Positions 38,501 to 48,200 of a stretch of DNA of 60,000 nt are shown in pieces (the stretch's first letter is position 1; every line of letters begins with the position of its first letter). The notes under the pieces are model-generated. The model saw only the letters and a program-made list of their open reading frames with translations. It searched no databases and had not been told where the DNA came from. The DNA is from Liolophura sinensis (lineage: Eukaryota; Mollusca; Polyplacophora; Chitonida; Chitonidae): positions 29,538,628 to 29,598,627 of the forward strand of contig NC_088305.1 in assembly GCF_032854445.1 (NCBI RefSeq), given 5' to 3'. The translations under genes and the position numbers were made by a program.

Positions 38501-40168
38501 GGAAACCGCAATCAATCAAGAACTCTCGACTTCCCTCTCGCACATGGTTAAATTGTTGACTCATTGCATCTATCAGGCCCTTGACCATAGAAGTCACGTG
38601 TTCGAATCAAACTCTGGTTATCCGGCTGCGGCTTCAGGTAAAGAGACTTGCCTGGAACCAGACGAAGGTCGATGGTTCACTCCGGTTTCCTCCAACATGA
38701 CCGTCGTCAAATTCTTAATCACGGCATTAAACACCAACCAATCATTCGATCAATAATTCAATCAGTCAGTCAATCAATCAAATTACTGAGACAGGCACAC
38801 CCACACGGGTATGGTAGTCACAGTCTTATTCAAATGTTTCCATTGTAGGATCCTAAACACTTGCGTTGTTTCTGTCGGCTTGAAGACGTGGACATTTTCC
38901 TGGTGAGGCGTTCTGAGAAGAAGGACAAACTCCCGACGAGACACTGTCTTATGCTCAAGGTTCGTCATCATTTAGGTTATCATTAGCCAGGTTATATCTT
39001 TGACAGTATACTCCAGAATTTTCACCTATACGACTTTTACAGTCAGGTTTGTATATTGTTGAAATCGGTGTTCACGTTAATCCATTGCCCTTCTCCACGT
39101 ACCATACAAATCTGATGACATACAGCTGCAACCGAATTATAGCGAGAGATTCTAACCTGTGTCATCACTGACTAGTGAATATAAGTTATGGATATCAGGT
39201 TAACAGTAACCGAAATAGGCTCTGAAACACATTTTAGCACATATACTAGTAGCTCTTGAAAATTTTATTTATACACCAAGCCAGCGAGGACCTTCTTTGA
39301 ATTACATATTAATCTATTTCACCTAACATCGGTCCTGCATAAATGTCATATCAGAGTGAGGGCTTTGACATGATAATTCTGATGTCAACGCTTTGGGTTT
39401 TCCTCGGAACAAGTTCATCAGACTTCACAAAAAAGCTCGTAATTGGGTGGATAAGGTGGATGGATGGGTGGATAAGGTGGATGGATGGGTGGATAAGGTG
39501 GATGGATGGGTGGATAAGGTGGATGGATGGGTGGATAAGGTGGATGGATGGGTGGATAAGGTGGATTGATGAATCGGAATCAAGGAAAATGTGTCACTTA
39601 AAAATACCGAACTTCAGGTGAAAATACAGTACAATGTGTACTGGGATAGGCGCCTATTTTACAGGATGCAGACTATGTACGGATAATTATACAAATTTCT
39701 GATTTGTGTTCTTCTTTTTTTTTTTTTTTAGAATAAGAGGATCCCATTGGGAGAGGGTATCAAAGAAGTGGGCTGTATCTGTGCTAAAGACGAGGAGTCC
39801 TTTCTCACGTGGTTGTCAGGGTTACGGATTGGAAAGGTAACTGATTCATTTCGCGCGCTTCATACGAACACCAGTAGAATGCAGAGTAAAACTAGAGCGG
39901 GGATGACAGTGTAATAGTTGGCAAATGGTCATACACAGGCAGTGAAATCCGGCCTCTTGTCAAGAGCTAATTTGTAGGCATTCGTACATGCATTATTATT
40001 TATTTTTCGCCTTGGGTTTATTAAATATCACTTTTATTATTATTTCTACCATAGCAATACTGTAAAAGTTGTTATGTCCCTTTGTTGTTCCAGTTTGGAC
40101 CCCTTCTACGTCACAGCTTCAAACGGAGGCTCGGAAGTGCTGACATCACATTTTTGGCGGAGTCGTGA
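32585..40168 (+). CDS. RA-PH adaptor of the Grb7/10/14-MRL family, eleven exons
   Basis: The ATG is at 32589. Exons: 32585-32787, 35493-35648, 35924-36081, 36280-36354, 36497-36656, 37040-37161, 37741-37830, 38141-38281, 38849-38959, 39732-39836 and 40094-40168. All join in phase to 463 residues. Residues 1-170 are Ser-rich and disordered, with a SVPPRR motif. A Ras-association domain spans about 197-275 (LTVFDEGG, RLVEDHEQILSI). A PH domain spans about 330-445 (KWRKAYCYLRGSGLHYSTKG, then TWLSGLRIGKFG). The SGLxYSTKG and DPKHL text favours Grb7/10/14; the SGLRIGKFG end recalls MRL proteins (MIG-10, RIAM, lamellipodin). Such adaptors couple Ras-type GTPases and phosphoinositides to receptor or actin signalling at the membrane. 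Oddity: the stop comes 24 codons into the last exon and no SH2 exon (WFHGxI-type) was seen to 45 kb. Either this is a short form or the true last exons are missed. The donor GTTGGT after exon 7 is weak. Confidence 0.85.
32932..33455. repeat. 31-bp minisatellite array 1 in intron 1, about 17 copies
   Basis: There are two unit types: TTACCAGCACAGTTCTGGAT (type A) and TTTCCAGTACAGTTCTGGAT (type B), each completed by GGGCCTAAGCA or GGGTCTAAGCA. I read the order as A B A A B A A B B A B A B B A B B, so expansion went through multi-unit blocks. Confidence 0.95.
33583..34505. repeat. 31-bp minisatellite array 2 in intron 1, about 30 copies
   Basis: It has the same 31-bp frame as array 1 but a distinct consensus, ACCAGCACAGTTGTGGATGG then GTCCAGGTATT. 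Subtypes are GTGCATGTGTT, TTCCAGGTATT and GTCTAGGTATT. It is separated from array 1 by about 130 bp of degenerate units. Several open frames across it are artefacts of repetition. Confidence 0.95.
35393..35492 (+). promoter_or_regulatory. Candidate alternative first coding segment for the Grb-like gene
   Basis: An ATG at 35393 opens a frame that runs without a stop through the exon 2 acceptor at 35493 and on in the correct phase. A transcript starting in intron 1 could therefore encode an isoform with about 33 alternative N-terminal residues (MTRRHRHESDFYSKVDNN...) in place of exon 1. Only the shared phase supports this, and 100 bp open by chance is not rare. Confidence 0.25.
38290..38375 (-). 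mobile_element. Degenerate SINE tail in an intron of the Grb-like gene
   Basis: The text TGTGGTTTAACACCGTACTG, AAGAATTTATC and TGACGGCGGCCAGGATAATA on the plus strand is related to the family A tail and core but clearly diverged. Confidence 0.5.
38545..38765 (+). mobile_element. tRNA-derived SINE, family A relative, with B box
   Basis: A tRNA-like head with B box CACGTGTTCGAATCAAACTC is followed by CGATGGTTCACTCCGGTTTC, CTCCAACATGACCGTCGTCA and GGCATTAAACACCAACCAAT. The arrangement matches family A but the sequence is distinct, so it is likely a sister family. Confidence 0.6.
39445..39568. repeat. 21-bp minisatellite, about six copies
   Basis: The unit GGGTGGATAAGGTGGATGGA plus T lies in the intron between PH-domain exons 9 and 10. 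It is translated as a WIRWMDG repeat in an accidental open frame. Confidence 0.95.
39895..39985 (-). mobile_element. Family C element, minus strand
   Basis: The reverse complement reads CTCTTGACAAGAGGCCGGAT, then TATGACCATTTGCCAACTAT and TACACTGTCATC, in the same order as the plus-strand copies. Confidence 0.6.
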
Positions 40169-40569
40169 TGACGTCATTGCGCGTGGGCATTATTTATTCT
40201 GTCATTCTATCATCATATACTTGGAGTCAATACTCACTGTGGCACAAGCGCATTAAGGACTGACTAAACCTAGATGCAGAACGTCTATATAGATAAGACT
40301 TGATCAAGTGCCCAAATACGTATACACTGTATATCCTCCCACTGTATACACTCCGAATCTCCTCTCACATGGTTTCTTAGAGAAAACAACCACCTGTGAG
40401 GAAAATGCAGCAGTAATCAATACATATTCATATTCTATGCAGATTAGTATTATGGATCACGTGTGTAAAGGTTCCAATAATATTTAACGTTATCGGTATT
40501 TATTGCACAATTCATGTATTATTTATCGAACAGATGAAAGGATAAAGCGCATGGCCATTAAATCCAAAA

Positions 40570-40795
40570 CTATGCAGGCCTACATCGTAATGGTCCTTGA
40601 TGGCTGAGCGACGTAATGGGCTCTGCCTCGTGTCCACTTGCCGTGAGTCCACTTGGTGAGGTCGTAGCTTCCAGTCCAAACTTTGCTGGATCAGCTTTGG
40701 ATGCAAATCTGTTTCTTTCAAATGTAAACTTGGCGGGTGTCACAGAAGTGAAATACTCCTGAGTTCGACGTAACACAATGGAATAAATAAATTCT
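40570..40795 (+). mobile_element. Degenerate SINE behind the Grb-like gene
   Basis: Only the tail is clear (GTCACAGAAGTGAAATACTC, CTGAGTTCGACGTAACAC, AATAAATAAA). The upstream part may be a tRNA-derived head (GGCTGAGCGACGTAATGGGC). Confidence 0.5.
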
Positions 40796-40878
40796 ACATC
40801 TGTAATGTGCGAGTGTGCAGGTGATACCCAGGTACTCACTTTTTAGCCATTGACATTTCGTTCGACGATTTGTTACAG

Positions 40879-40953
40879 CCGGGTTGTCTCCCCTGGGGTG
40901 TGCCGTTTTTCTTCATCCACAATTTGTACCTGATCCCATTGTCCACTGTGCAA
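40879..40953 (+). CDS. Splice-bounded 75-bp open segment, possible extra exon
   Basis: A TTGTTACAG acceptor and a GTGAGT donor flank 25 open codons that would be phase 0 at both ends, matching the phase of Grb-like exon 10. The peptide is hydrophobic (PWGVPFFFIHNLYLIPLSTV) and unlike the family. It may be a skipped or alternative exon, or chance. Confidence 0.2.
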
Positions 40954-40959
40954 GTGAGT

Positions 40960-43210
40960 TTTATCGTTGCTGGGTGAAAATACGATCGCCAAAGAAACAA
41001 CAACAACAACATAACTAATCACTTTAGTGCTATAACAGATTGAACGCGGAAATGCTTAAATTTTATTGAAGAATGTTACTGTAGATATACACAGGTGCTC
41101 TAGTCTCTCGCCCTTTCAACAATTAATCTGTGTTCTAGTCTCTCGCCATTTTCCTAGAAATGTGGGCACTTATGGGCGTTTATTGACAAGAAAACACGAC
41201 TTCTGAATTCCCAATCTTCAGCAATATTTATATGCCTCGCATGCATCTGATTTCACAGTAAATATTTGTTGGAATAAGTCAACATATACAGCAATGCGAA
41301 CATGCGAATTCCTTGTGAAATAGGGTAGAGGGGCAAATTTCATGGAGCGTAAAACTTGCGGAGATATTTCTTGCAATACACGCTGTCCGTGCTGTGGTTC
41401 TGTGTGAAAATTCAAATGGCGTCATTTGCGGAAGAATATCTCCATATATGAAGCAGCCCGAGGTATTATTCCAGCCATCATATCACGTGACCAAAGAAAT
41501 TTACAAATTGTATGTACAGCTGTTCTCTGCGCTTAAATTTGTGGAAACATTTACTCCAGTACAAACTCTTGTTCACTTCACACGTAACAGTACGCTCAAA
41601 TTTGAGGAAATGTTTACCCCATTCATGATATTAGTACATTTTAGCCGTTTTGCTCAAAATTGGGCATCTGTTACTATGCTCAAACTGGGGAAACCTTCAT
41701 TTCATTTTTAATCTGTGTGCAGATCAGTTTATCGCTCATATTCTGTTTTTATTATTGTCTCGTTTAATTGTGCCATTGACCAAAGTTATATATGAATATA
41801 CAATATTTAGTCAAAAGACACGTTATATTTTTAGATTATTCTTTACGGAATAAATAGTTGCTGTTTTAATTCGATTATTGCTTGTGTTTTCATTTATAAC
41901 TGCCAGAGGAATGGCGTTATGGTCACTTAGCCCATTTGATAGCCAAAATGATAGGGCATACACGTCGTAAAGGCCCCTGGTTCGAATCCCAGTCGAGTTA
42001 TACTCAAGACTAGATTTTTATTTTCATTGTTTTTCTGCATATTCAGTTAGCAGAATGGTTTTGATTGGTGGCAGACTAAAATACATCATTTTCTGACGAA
42101 AAGCTGCAATGTTTGTGTACTTCAATCGTGAAATTTAAAGTTGAATGTATATATAGGCTTGCGTGTTTTGAACTGTCGGACAACATGCTCAAGAATGGGA
42201 TCCAACACCAAAAGCCCAAGTTAGAATCTGTATAAATGTAGTGATGACAACAAGAAAGACTGCGAATTAAATAAATATTGTGCCTGGCCTGAATACCAGA
42301 ATTGCTTAATATGCGATATATCAAGTGATTTCGAATTGCTGTCTTAGTCAGCAGAAAACTGTGCATATATATAAGTTGCTATATGGAGGTTAAAGGAGAA
42401 GAAAACACAAAAATGATGCCAAAATCAGATAAAGGAGCATCAAAACTTATTTGCAAATATTATCTTTAATATTTTTTTTTCAAAAGAAAAGGATATTTGA
42501 AAATATTTGTGTATGATGGGTTTTTGGAACCAACTTTTGGTATTTATCGTTGTTGCATAATAATGTTCTAAATAAGGATGTCATGCTTGTCTAATACATT
42601 CATTTGAATGTAAATTTGTTCGAAACATATGCATTTTATCTAACTTATGATAATATTTATGAACATATTAAAAAAATAATATGATCCAAATTAAGGTTTA
42701 ATACATTTGCTAGCTGAAAAGACCAAATTCTAGAGCATATTTATTAAACCTGTGTTACATCCTCATTTATGACATTGAATACCAAAAGGTGGTCATAAAT
42801 ACCCACCATACAAAAATATTTTTCAAGCGTCTTTTTCACCTGAAGGAAAAATCAGAAAAAGTATTGAAGACCACATTAGGAATAACTTTTCGCACTCTTT
42901 CCTCTGAACTTTCCTCACCTTAATAGATCTGAATAGGAGAGTTTTTTTCACAAATCACATGTAGAGTATGTCTGTTTTACCTTTACCGACAAAAGAGTTC
43001 GAATTCGGAACTCCTCCATTATACGAGATTGAGGGGTTATTTGTTTAAATAAATGCACATACACTCAGAAACACTTAAATCTTAGCGCGGTGGGGTGAGG
43101 TGAGGAGTTCCATTAAATTCTCAGTGCATCAAATATTTCAGTTTGCTAAAAGCATTGTAAATACTATATTACTTTGGTGTATTCACGCATTGTGCAGAAA
43201 TATCCAATTG
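40960..43210. other. Spacer with one tRNA-like relic
   Basis: Degenerate repeats of about 65 bp around GCTCAAATTTGAGGAAATGT occur at 41520-41700. There is no gene. 42380-43080 is AT-rich and featureless. Confidence 0.4.
41925..42003 (+). pseudogene. tRNA-like pseudogene or SINE head
   Basis: A canonical B box (CTGGTTCGAATCCCAG) is preceded by TAGCCCATTTGATAGCC, which could be a D-arm. The anticodon region (ACACGTCGTAAAGG) does not form a clean stem, so this is a relic. Confidence 0.4.
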
Positions 43211-43214
43211 TTCT

Positions 43215-43345
43215 CTCCCGTCAGCATTATGGTGGGAGGAAACCGGGCAGAGCCCAGGGGGAAACGGACGACCATCCCCATGATGCTGGCAGACCTTCCC
43301 ACGTACACCTGGAGAGGAAGCCAGCATGAGCTGGACTGGAAGCCG
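43215..43345 (-). mobile_element. Family A SINE, core to head junction, no tail
   Basis: It starts inside the core (GTCAGCATTATGGTGGGAGG) and runs to GAGGAAGCCAGCATGAGCTG. The tail side is missing, the reverse of the usual 5' truncation, so a later break or deletion is likely. Confidence 0.88.
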
Positions 43346-43349
43346 GGAG

Positions 43350-45040
43350 GTTTATGTTTTAGTAGTTTATATTTGTCTGTGTGCTATCTGTCTGTCAGCA
43401 GCTTTACGGGAAAAGTTATTGACAGATTTGGATGGAGTTTTGTATACAACATGGCTTTAGACAGAAACAGGAAATCATCAAAGCTTGAGTGTTGTCCACA
43501 TAGTTCACCGTAGAGACTCACCCACCGTAAAGTGTAAAAAGTGTCATAACACAAATAAAACGATATTTGGAATCCGCAGATAAAATCACTTTAAATGGTC
43601 TGTTCACTTAATACAGGCCCCGCCCCTTAATTTTCGTTGCAGATGTCCACACATGAATGCAATACCATGTATAGACTCTAATCTCACTTCTTGTGACAAC
43701 GTTACTGTCCATGGTAACCTGTCAAACGTTCGGCAGCAGGACATCAGAGTATTCTATCTAGCATTAGTTTATCTATTCTAGAATGAAGTTACAGGTTACT
43801 AGTTGAACTTGTTTCTTCTAACCGTAAAGGTCGCTAGTGACGTCATTTTATCACGATGAGCTGAGCAGGGAACATCCGACGTCACATTAAAGACAGTACG
43901 ACGCTACAATAGAAACTGATACATTGTAATATTGTAGACGTTGCGCTATAATTCACTTTTGATGTAAGAATGGTTTGAGGTCTTGCTTCCCACTAGCGCC
44001 ACCTCACCTGATTAAAAAATATCCAGCCTCCTGATTCCATTCTCGCAATAGGCAGCGCTGCGGCCAAGTGAAACTTGTCTTTTGTTGCGCGACGTCAATC
44101 ATGTTGCGCGATGTGGTTTAATCTATGACGTAAAAGGTGTTATTATTTATATATCAGTGAAATCCCAGTATTTCCTTCACTGATAAAAATGATATCTTTA
44201 CAAGTTAGATATCACTTTTTTTTTATTATATTTTGCTATTACACTGCTGGAGACCTTCACCCATGACCCACAGTTGACCTTGCCGGAACTACTTTTGTAC
44301 ATGCCGTCTGCTACATTCACGTCTGGATTTCACGTCCGCCGTGAAATCTTCGTGGACCGCATCACAAGGCCCTGCACTTCCGTGCAATATATAGTTCACC
44401 AAAAAAGAGGTAAAAAACTATTCATTTGCATAATTTACGTAAATACCTATATTGCATTAGCATTAAGCACCCTGGTGGAATGTCTAATTACTTACAGACA
44501 GCGTTTACAACTGCAAAAAGGTTTTGTGAGCGCGGACTTGAACGAAATTCCAGCGCGTATGAATGAAATCAGAAATACGACGAAGATGGCACATTGTTTA
44601 TTTTTTTCACGGATGCAACAGATAAACTGATACGCATTTATATCCATGTAGAGAAAATGTCAGGATATAAATAATAAGTAGAATATTGCACAGTGAAGGC
44701 TGAATAGTATAAATATTGTTCTCGTGAAAGGTAGTAATGATAACTCACGAGAACAACATATATGGTATTCAACCTTCACTGAGCAATATTCTCTATTTCT
44801 CACTCTGACTTTGCGTTACTGTCGAAGCGGTATAGAACGTTGCTGTAGCTAGACCGGGCTACTAGGAGGTATTCTTCCGGTAGACAATGACATTAACAAT
44901 TCAGATCATGACTATGATTGCTTAAATGTATATTCTTGGTTGACAGTTTGGACATGTCTTTTCACGTCTTCATGAAAGGGCCGTTATGATTATTAACCCA
45001 AGATTGTGACGTAAAAATGCCATAACCATGGGATGTTGAT
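43350..45040. other. Region upstream of gene 3
   Basis: It holds the long inverted repeat at 44681-44791 and an open frame at 44274-44630 that resembles no known family. No other gene is seen. Confidence 0.4.
44681..44791. repeat. Long hairpin: 47-bp arms, 17-bp loop
   Basis: The left arm 44681-44727 (ATTGTTCTCGTGA end) pairs with the right arm 44745-44791 (TCACGAGAACAA start) with about six mismatches. The outer ends are GAATATTGCACAGTGAAGGC and CTTCACTGAGCAATATTC. It may be a foldback MITE or a transcribed hairpin. Confidence 0.85.
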
Positions 45041-45237
45041 ACGTTTTGTGACGTCACGTCAACATCAAACTTTCAAACTGATGACATATCTCGCACGAAA
45101 TGTCGGCATAGTTCCAGACGTCATAATTGTTCGCAAAGCGTCATGAAACGTCACAGAAGACGCTGATCGGGACAAATTTGGCGGATGCTATGTTCAAAAT
45201 GGTTACAGAAGCATGACTAAAGTTTAGCCGTACAAAT
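45040..45237 (+). promoter_or_regulatory. Candidate promoter of gene 3 with CRE-type sites
   Basis: A perfect ATF/CREB palindrome TGACGTCA lies at 45049-45056. It is followed by further ACGTCA/TGACGT half-type sites (CAGACGTCATAA, AAACGTCACAGAAGACG) within 190 bp of the proposed ATG. No TATA box is evident. Confidence 0.4.
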
Positions 45238-48200
45238 ATGCCCCAGGGCGAGATAGAGGGAGACGTATCGCCTATCGGGGCCAGATTGAACGAAACAAGA
45301 TGGCCGACTTGTGAAGCACCGGTACCGATATCGACAGAGTAAGTCAGAAAAAATGTACGGGCAGGCTCAACGGTTTGCAAATGGCGGCCTTGAAGTTGTT
45401 GTTGTTGATATACATGTATATGTGATGTATTGTACAGACAGGCTTTTCCCAGTAGCTGCGGTTATTCTACAACTAACCTCTATACAATATACAGATAATA
45501 GCAAACATAGATTTATATCTTTTTGTCGTTTGGGAAATGGTACAGGAGATGTTGCCTGTATAAAAAACGATTTTTTCTATGGGCCCCGTATAGCTCTCTG
45601 CAACGGTCAGGCTCTTGGCCAACGAGGTCGCGTGTTTGAGTCCCGCTTTTGATGTTTATAAGGATTTAGGTCAGCGGGTGAGGTACCTGGCAAAGGTCGG
45701 TAGTCCATCGCGTCCTCCATCTTTAACACCCTGTAATTTATGCTGGGGGTGTGTTGCCTCTCAGCCAATGAGAGTCGTTGTTCGAGAGGCTTGTTGGTGT
45801 AAACTCGGAACCTACGTCCAACATTCCGGTTTCCCGATCGTCAAGCGGAAAACGAACTATACTGTTCGATACCTTCTGGGAGGAAGAGTTCTACCGGAAA
45901 TGTACAGCACTTCGGCGGTTTTCGACGGCAATTTTCCTACACAGAAGAATTTTCAACACAGAAGTCTTTAGGGCTAGTTCTTAGGCAAGATGGAGTCGCC
46001 TACAACGACTTTTGGCGCTGACTTTACTTATAATTTATCAACTTGAGGTACATATTAGAATTTTTTTATGGCATACACCTGCGAGGAAATGCATACTCTT
46101 TTCATTGGTATTTGTTTGATATTTACATTTTCTTCTCCTTTAACTATTTCTCCATTCTTTCCCCGCCAGACTCACCTCGCCACCCAAAGTAGTGGATGGG
46201 GCGACCTTCGGTGGTCAATGCGCATGCGGGGTCGTTCTCTTGGCGCTATATATCGTACTGTGTAACTACTGGCCTGAGGTGAGAAATCATGCATATACCT
46301 GGGGTTAGCTTCAAGAGTACAGACAGGCTGAGTCTAAATTGACAAAGGGTCGAATTACATCCATTACGTGTGACCGTTTACCAACTATCATTCTGTCGTC
46401 GCTGTTATTGTTAATTTTCTTCTCTGATGTACTGTAGGCTTTCATATTTCATATTCATGAGAACGCATTAAAGTTGATTAGCCAAGAACACACTAGTCAG
46501 TGCGCCTGTGTTGGGTACTGATGAATATGGATGAATAGTTCTATTAAAATTTGAAATCTATATTGTTCCGTTTCTCAGTATATGTAGACAATGGATGTGG
46601 GATACAGACTACAGCTAATGTCATTAGTAATGGATGAACTTCACGTAGTTAGCCACACTTAAAAATCTTTTTATATTAACAGAAAATCTATTGTCTGACT
46701 AATACTAGAATGTATTCTGTTATCATAACACGATATTCTGCCGTATAAAACATAATATCTTGTTAGTGTGATGGAATATTTGTCTTGAATTAATAAAATA
46801 TGTGTGTGATATTGTAACGGAATAATCTGCTACAATAGCGGAATACATTCTAGAATGACTCAGACAAAAGACTTTCTGTTAAATTTAACGGATTATTTTT
46901 TGAGAGTATTGTGGATTTAGGCTCCAATAGTGACCATTTACTTTTGTTTAGAATTTTTATCCTTCTTATACATTGTTTCATTGCGAGAGCTGACTGTGAC
47001 GTCATTGTTTATGTTCTCAGATCCCCACAGCATTTCTGGCTCTTGTGACAGCTGTCGGTCTCTCCGGCTTTTTGGACAAGAAACCAGTCGCAACAGGTAA
47101 CAGTTGAGTGGCATCAAAAATATCTAATAAAATCACAAATACAGAAAAATGTCCACTCTCTACAGAAATAATCTGTTAAATTTAACTTTTGTCCGAGTGA
47201 TGCTAAAACGCATTTCTGTATATAGTGCTACTGATTACACATTCTGTTAATAAATATAGCGCTCATATTCTAGTAATTCAACATAAAGATTCTATTTGGC
47301 TACCACGGTATTATGTTGAATGTGACACGATATTATGTTAAAGCCTATACATTACTCAATCAACAGACTTAAATATTAACAGATTTATATTACAAGCAGC
47401 CATTGTAACCGTGCATGTTAAACCGGAAAACATGTATCAACAATGGTAACCATAAAAATGTTAAACCGGTATACATTTATCAACAATGGTAACCATGAAA
47501 AATGTTTAACGGGTACACATGAATCAACAATGGTAGCCATGAAAAATATACAGATCATGACCTTCTTGCCTTATGGCCGCAAATGCTTATATATATAGCA
47601 CAAAATTTGTGCTATTACAGTACATATAATATCAGTACATATGTATTACAGTACATATGTACATATCAGTACATATAAATACGGTTTCTCTCCGACCGTG
47701 CGTGGTAAGGTCTGACAGCAACCGGTGGGTTTCCGCCGGGGTTTGTCGAGTGTACCCTGGATATCAACCTGCATGTACATGGAACACAAATTGTCCGGTT
47801 TTGTGTTGATAAAAAAAGATGTTGCCGCTTTTGACAGTGCGAACGTACGACCATTGACAGGTATTACCAAAAGCATTTTATGCCTGTAAAGTAATGCATC
47901 ATGTGATTCTGTACGCAGGATTTCTGTTTACAGTGTCTTCACAAACGTCGAGTACAAACCAGGCCACATATACACAGACGGAGGGTCAAACGTGCCCCTG
48001 GTCCAGTCATTTACATTACAAGACGAACCAAGAGAGCGTCCACGAAGAACGACGATTGAGCTTAAAGGTAACCCACAAAGAACACCAACTGTTCCCCCAG
48101 CCAGGTGAAACAGAACATGAAACGAATGACCTAGGTCAGAGAGAACACCAGTCGTTGTCAGAGCTAACCCACAGAGAGGGACACACGAATGACCTACATG

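Noticed and set aside
39343-39621. WIRWMDG repeat peptide
   Set aside because: A 21-bp minisatellite in an intron of the Grb-like gene.
44274-44630. 118-codon frame upstream of gene 3 as its first exon
   Set aside because: No suitable donor found in phase, and an ATG exon with a perfect phase-2 junction exists at 45238-45338.
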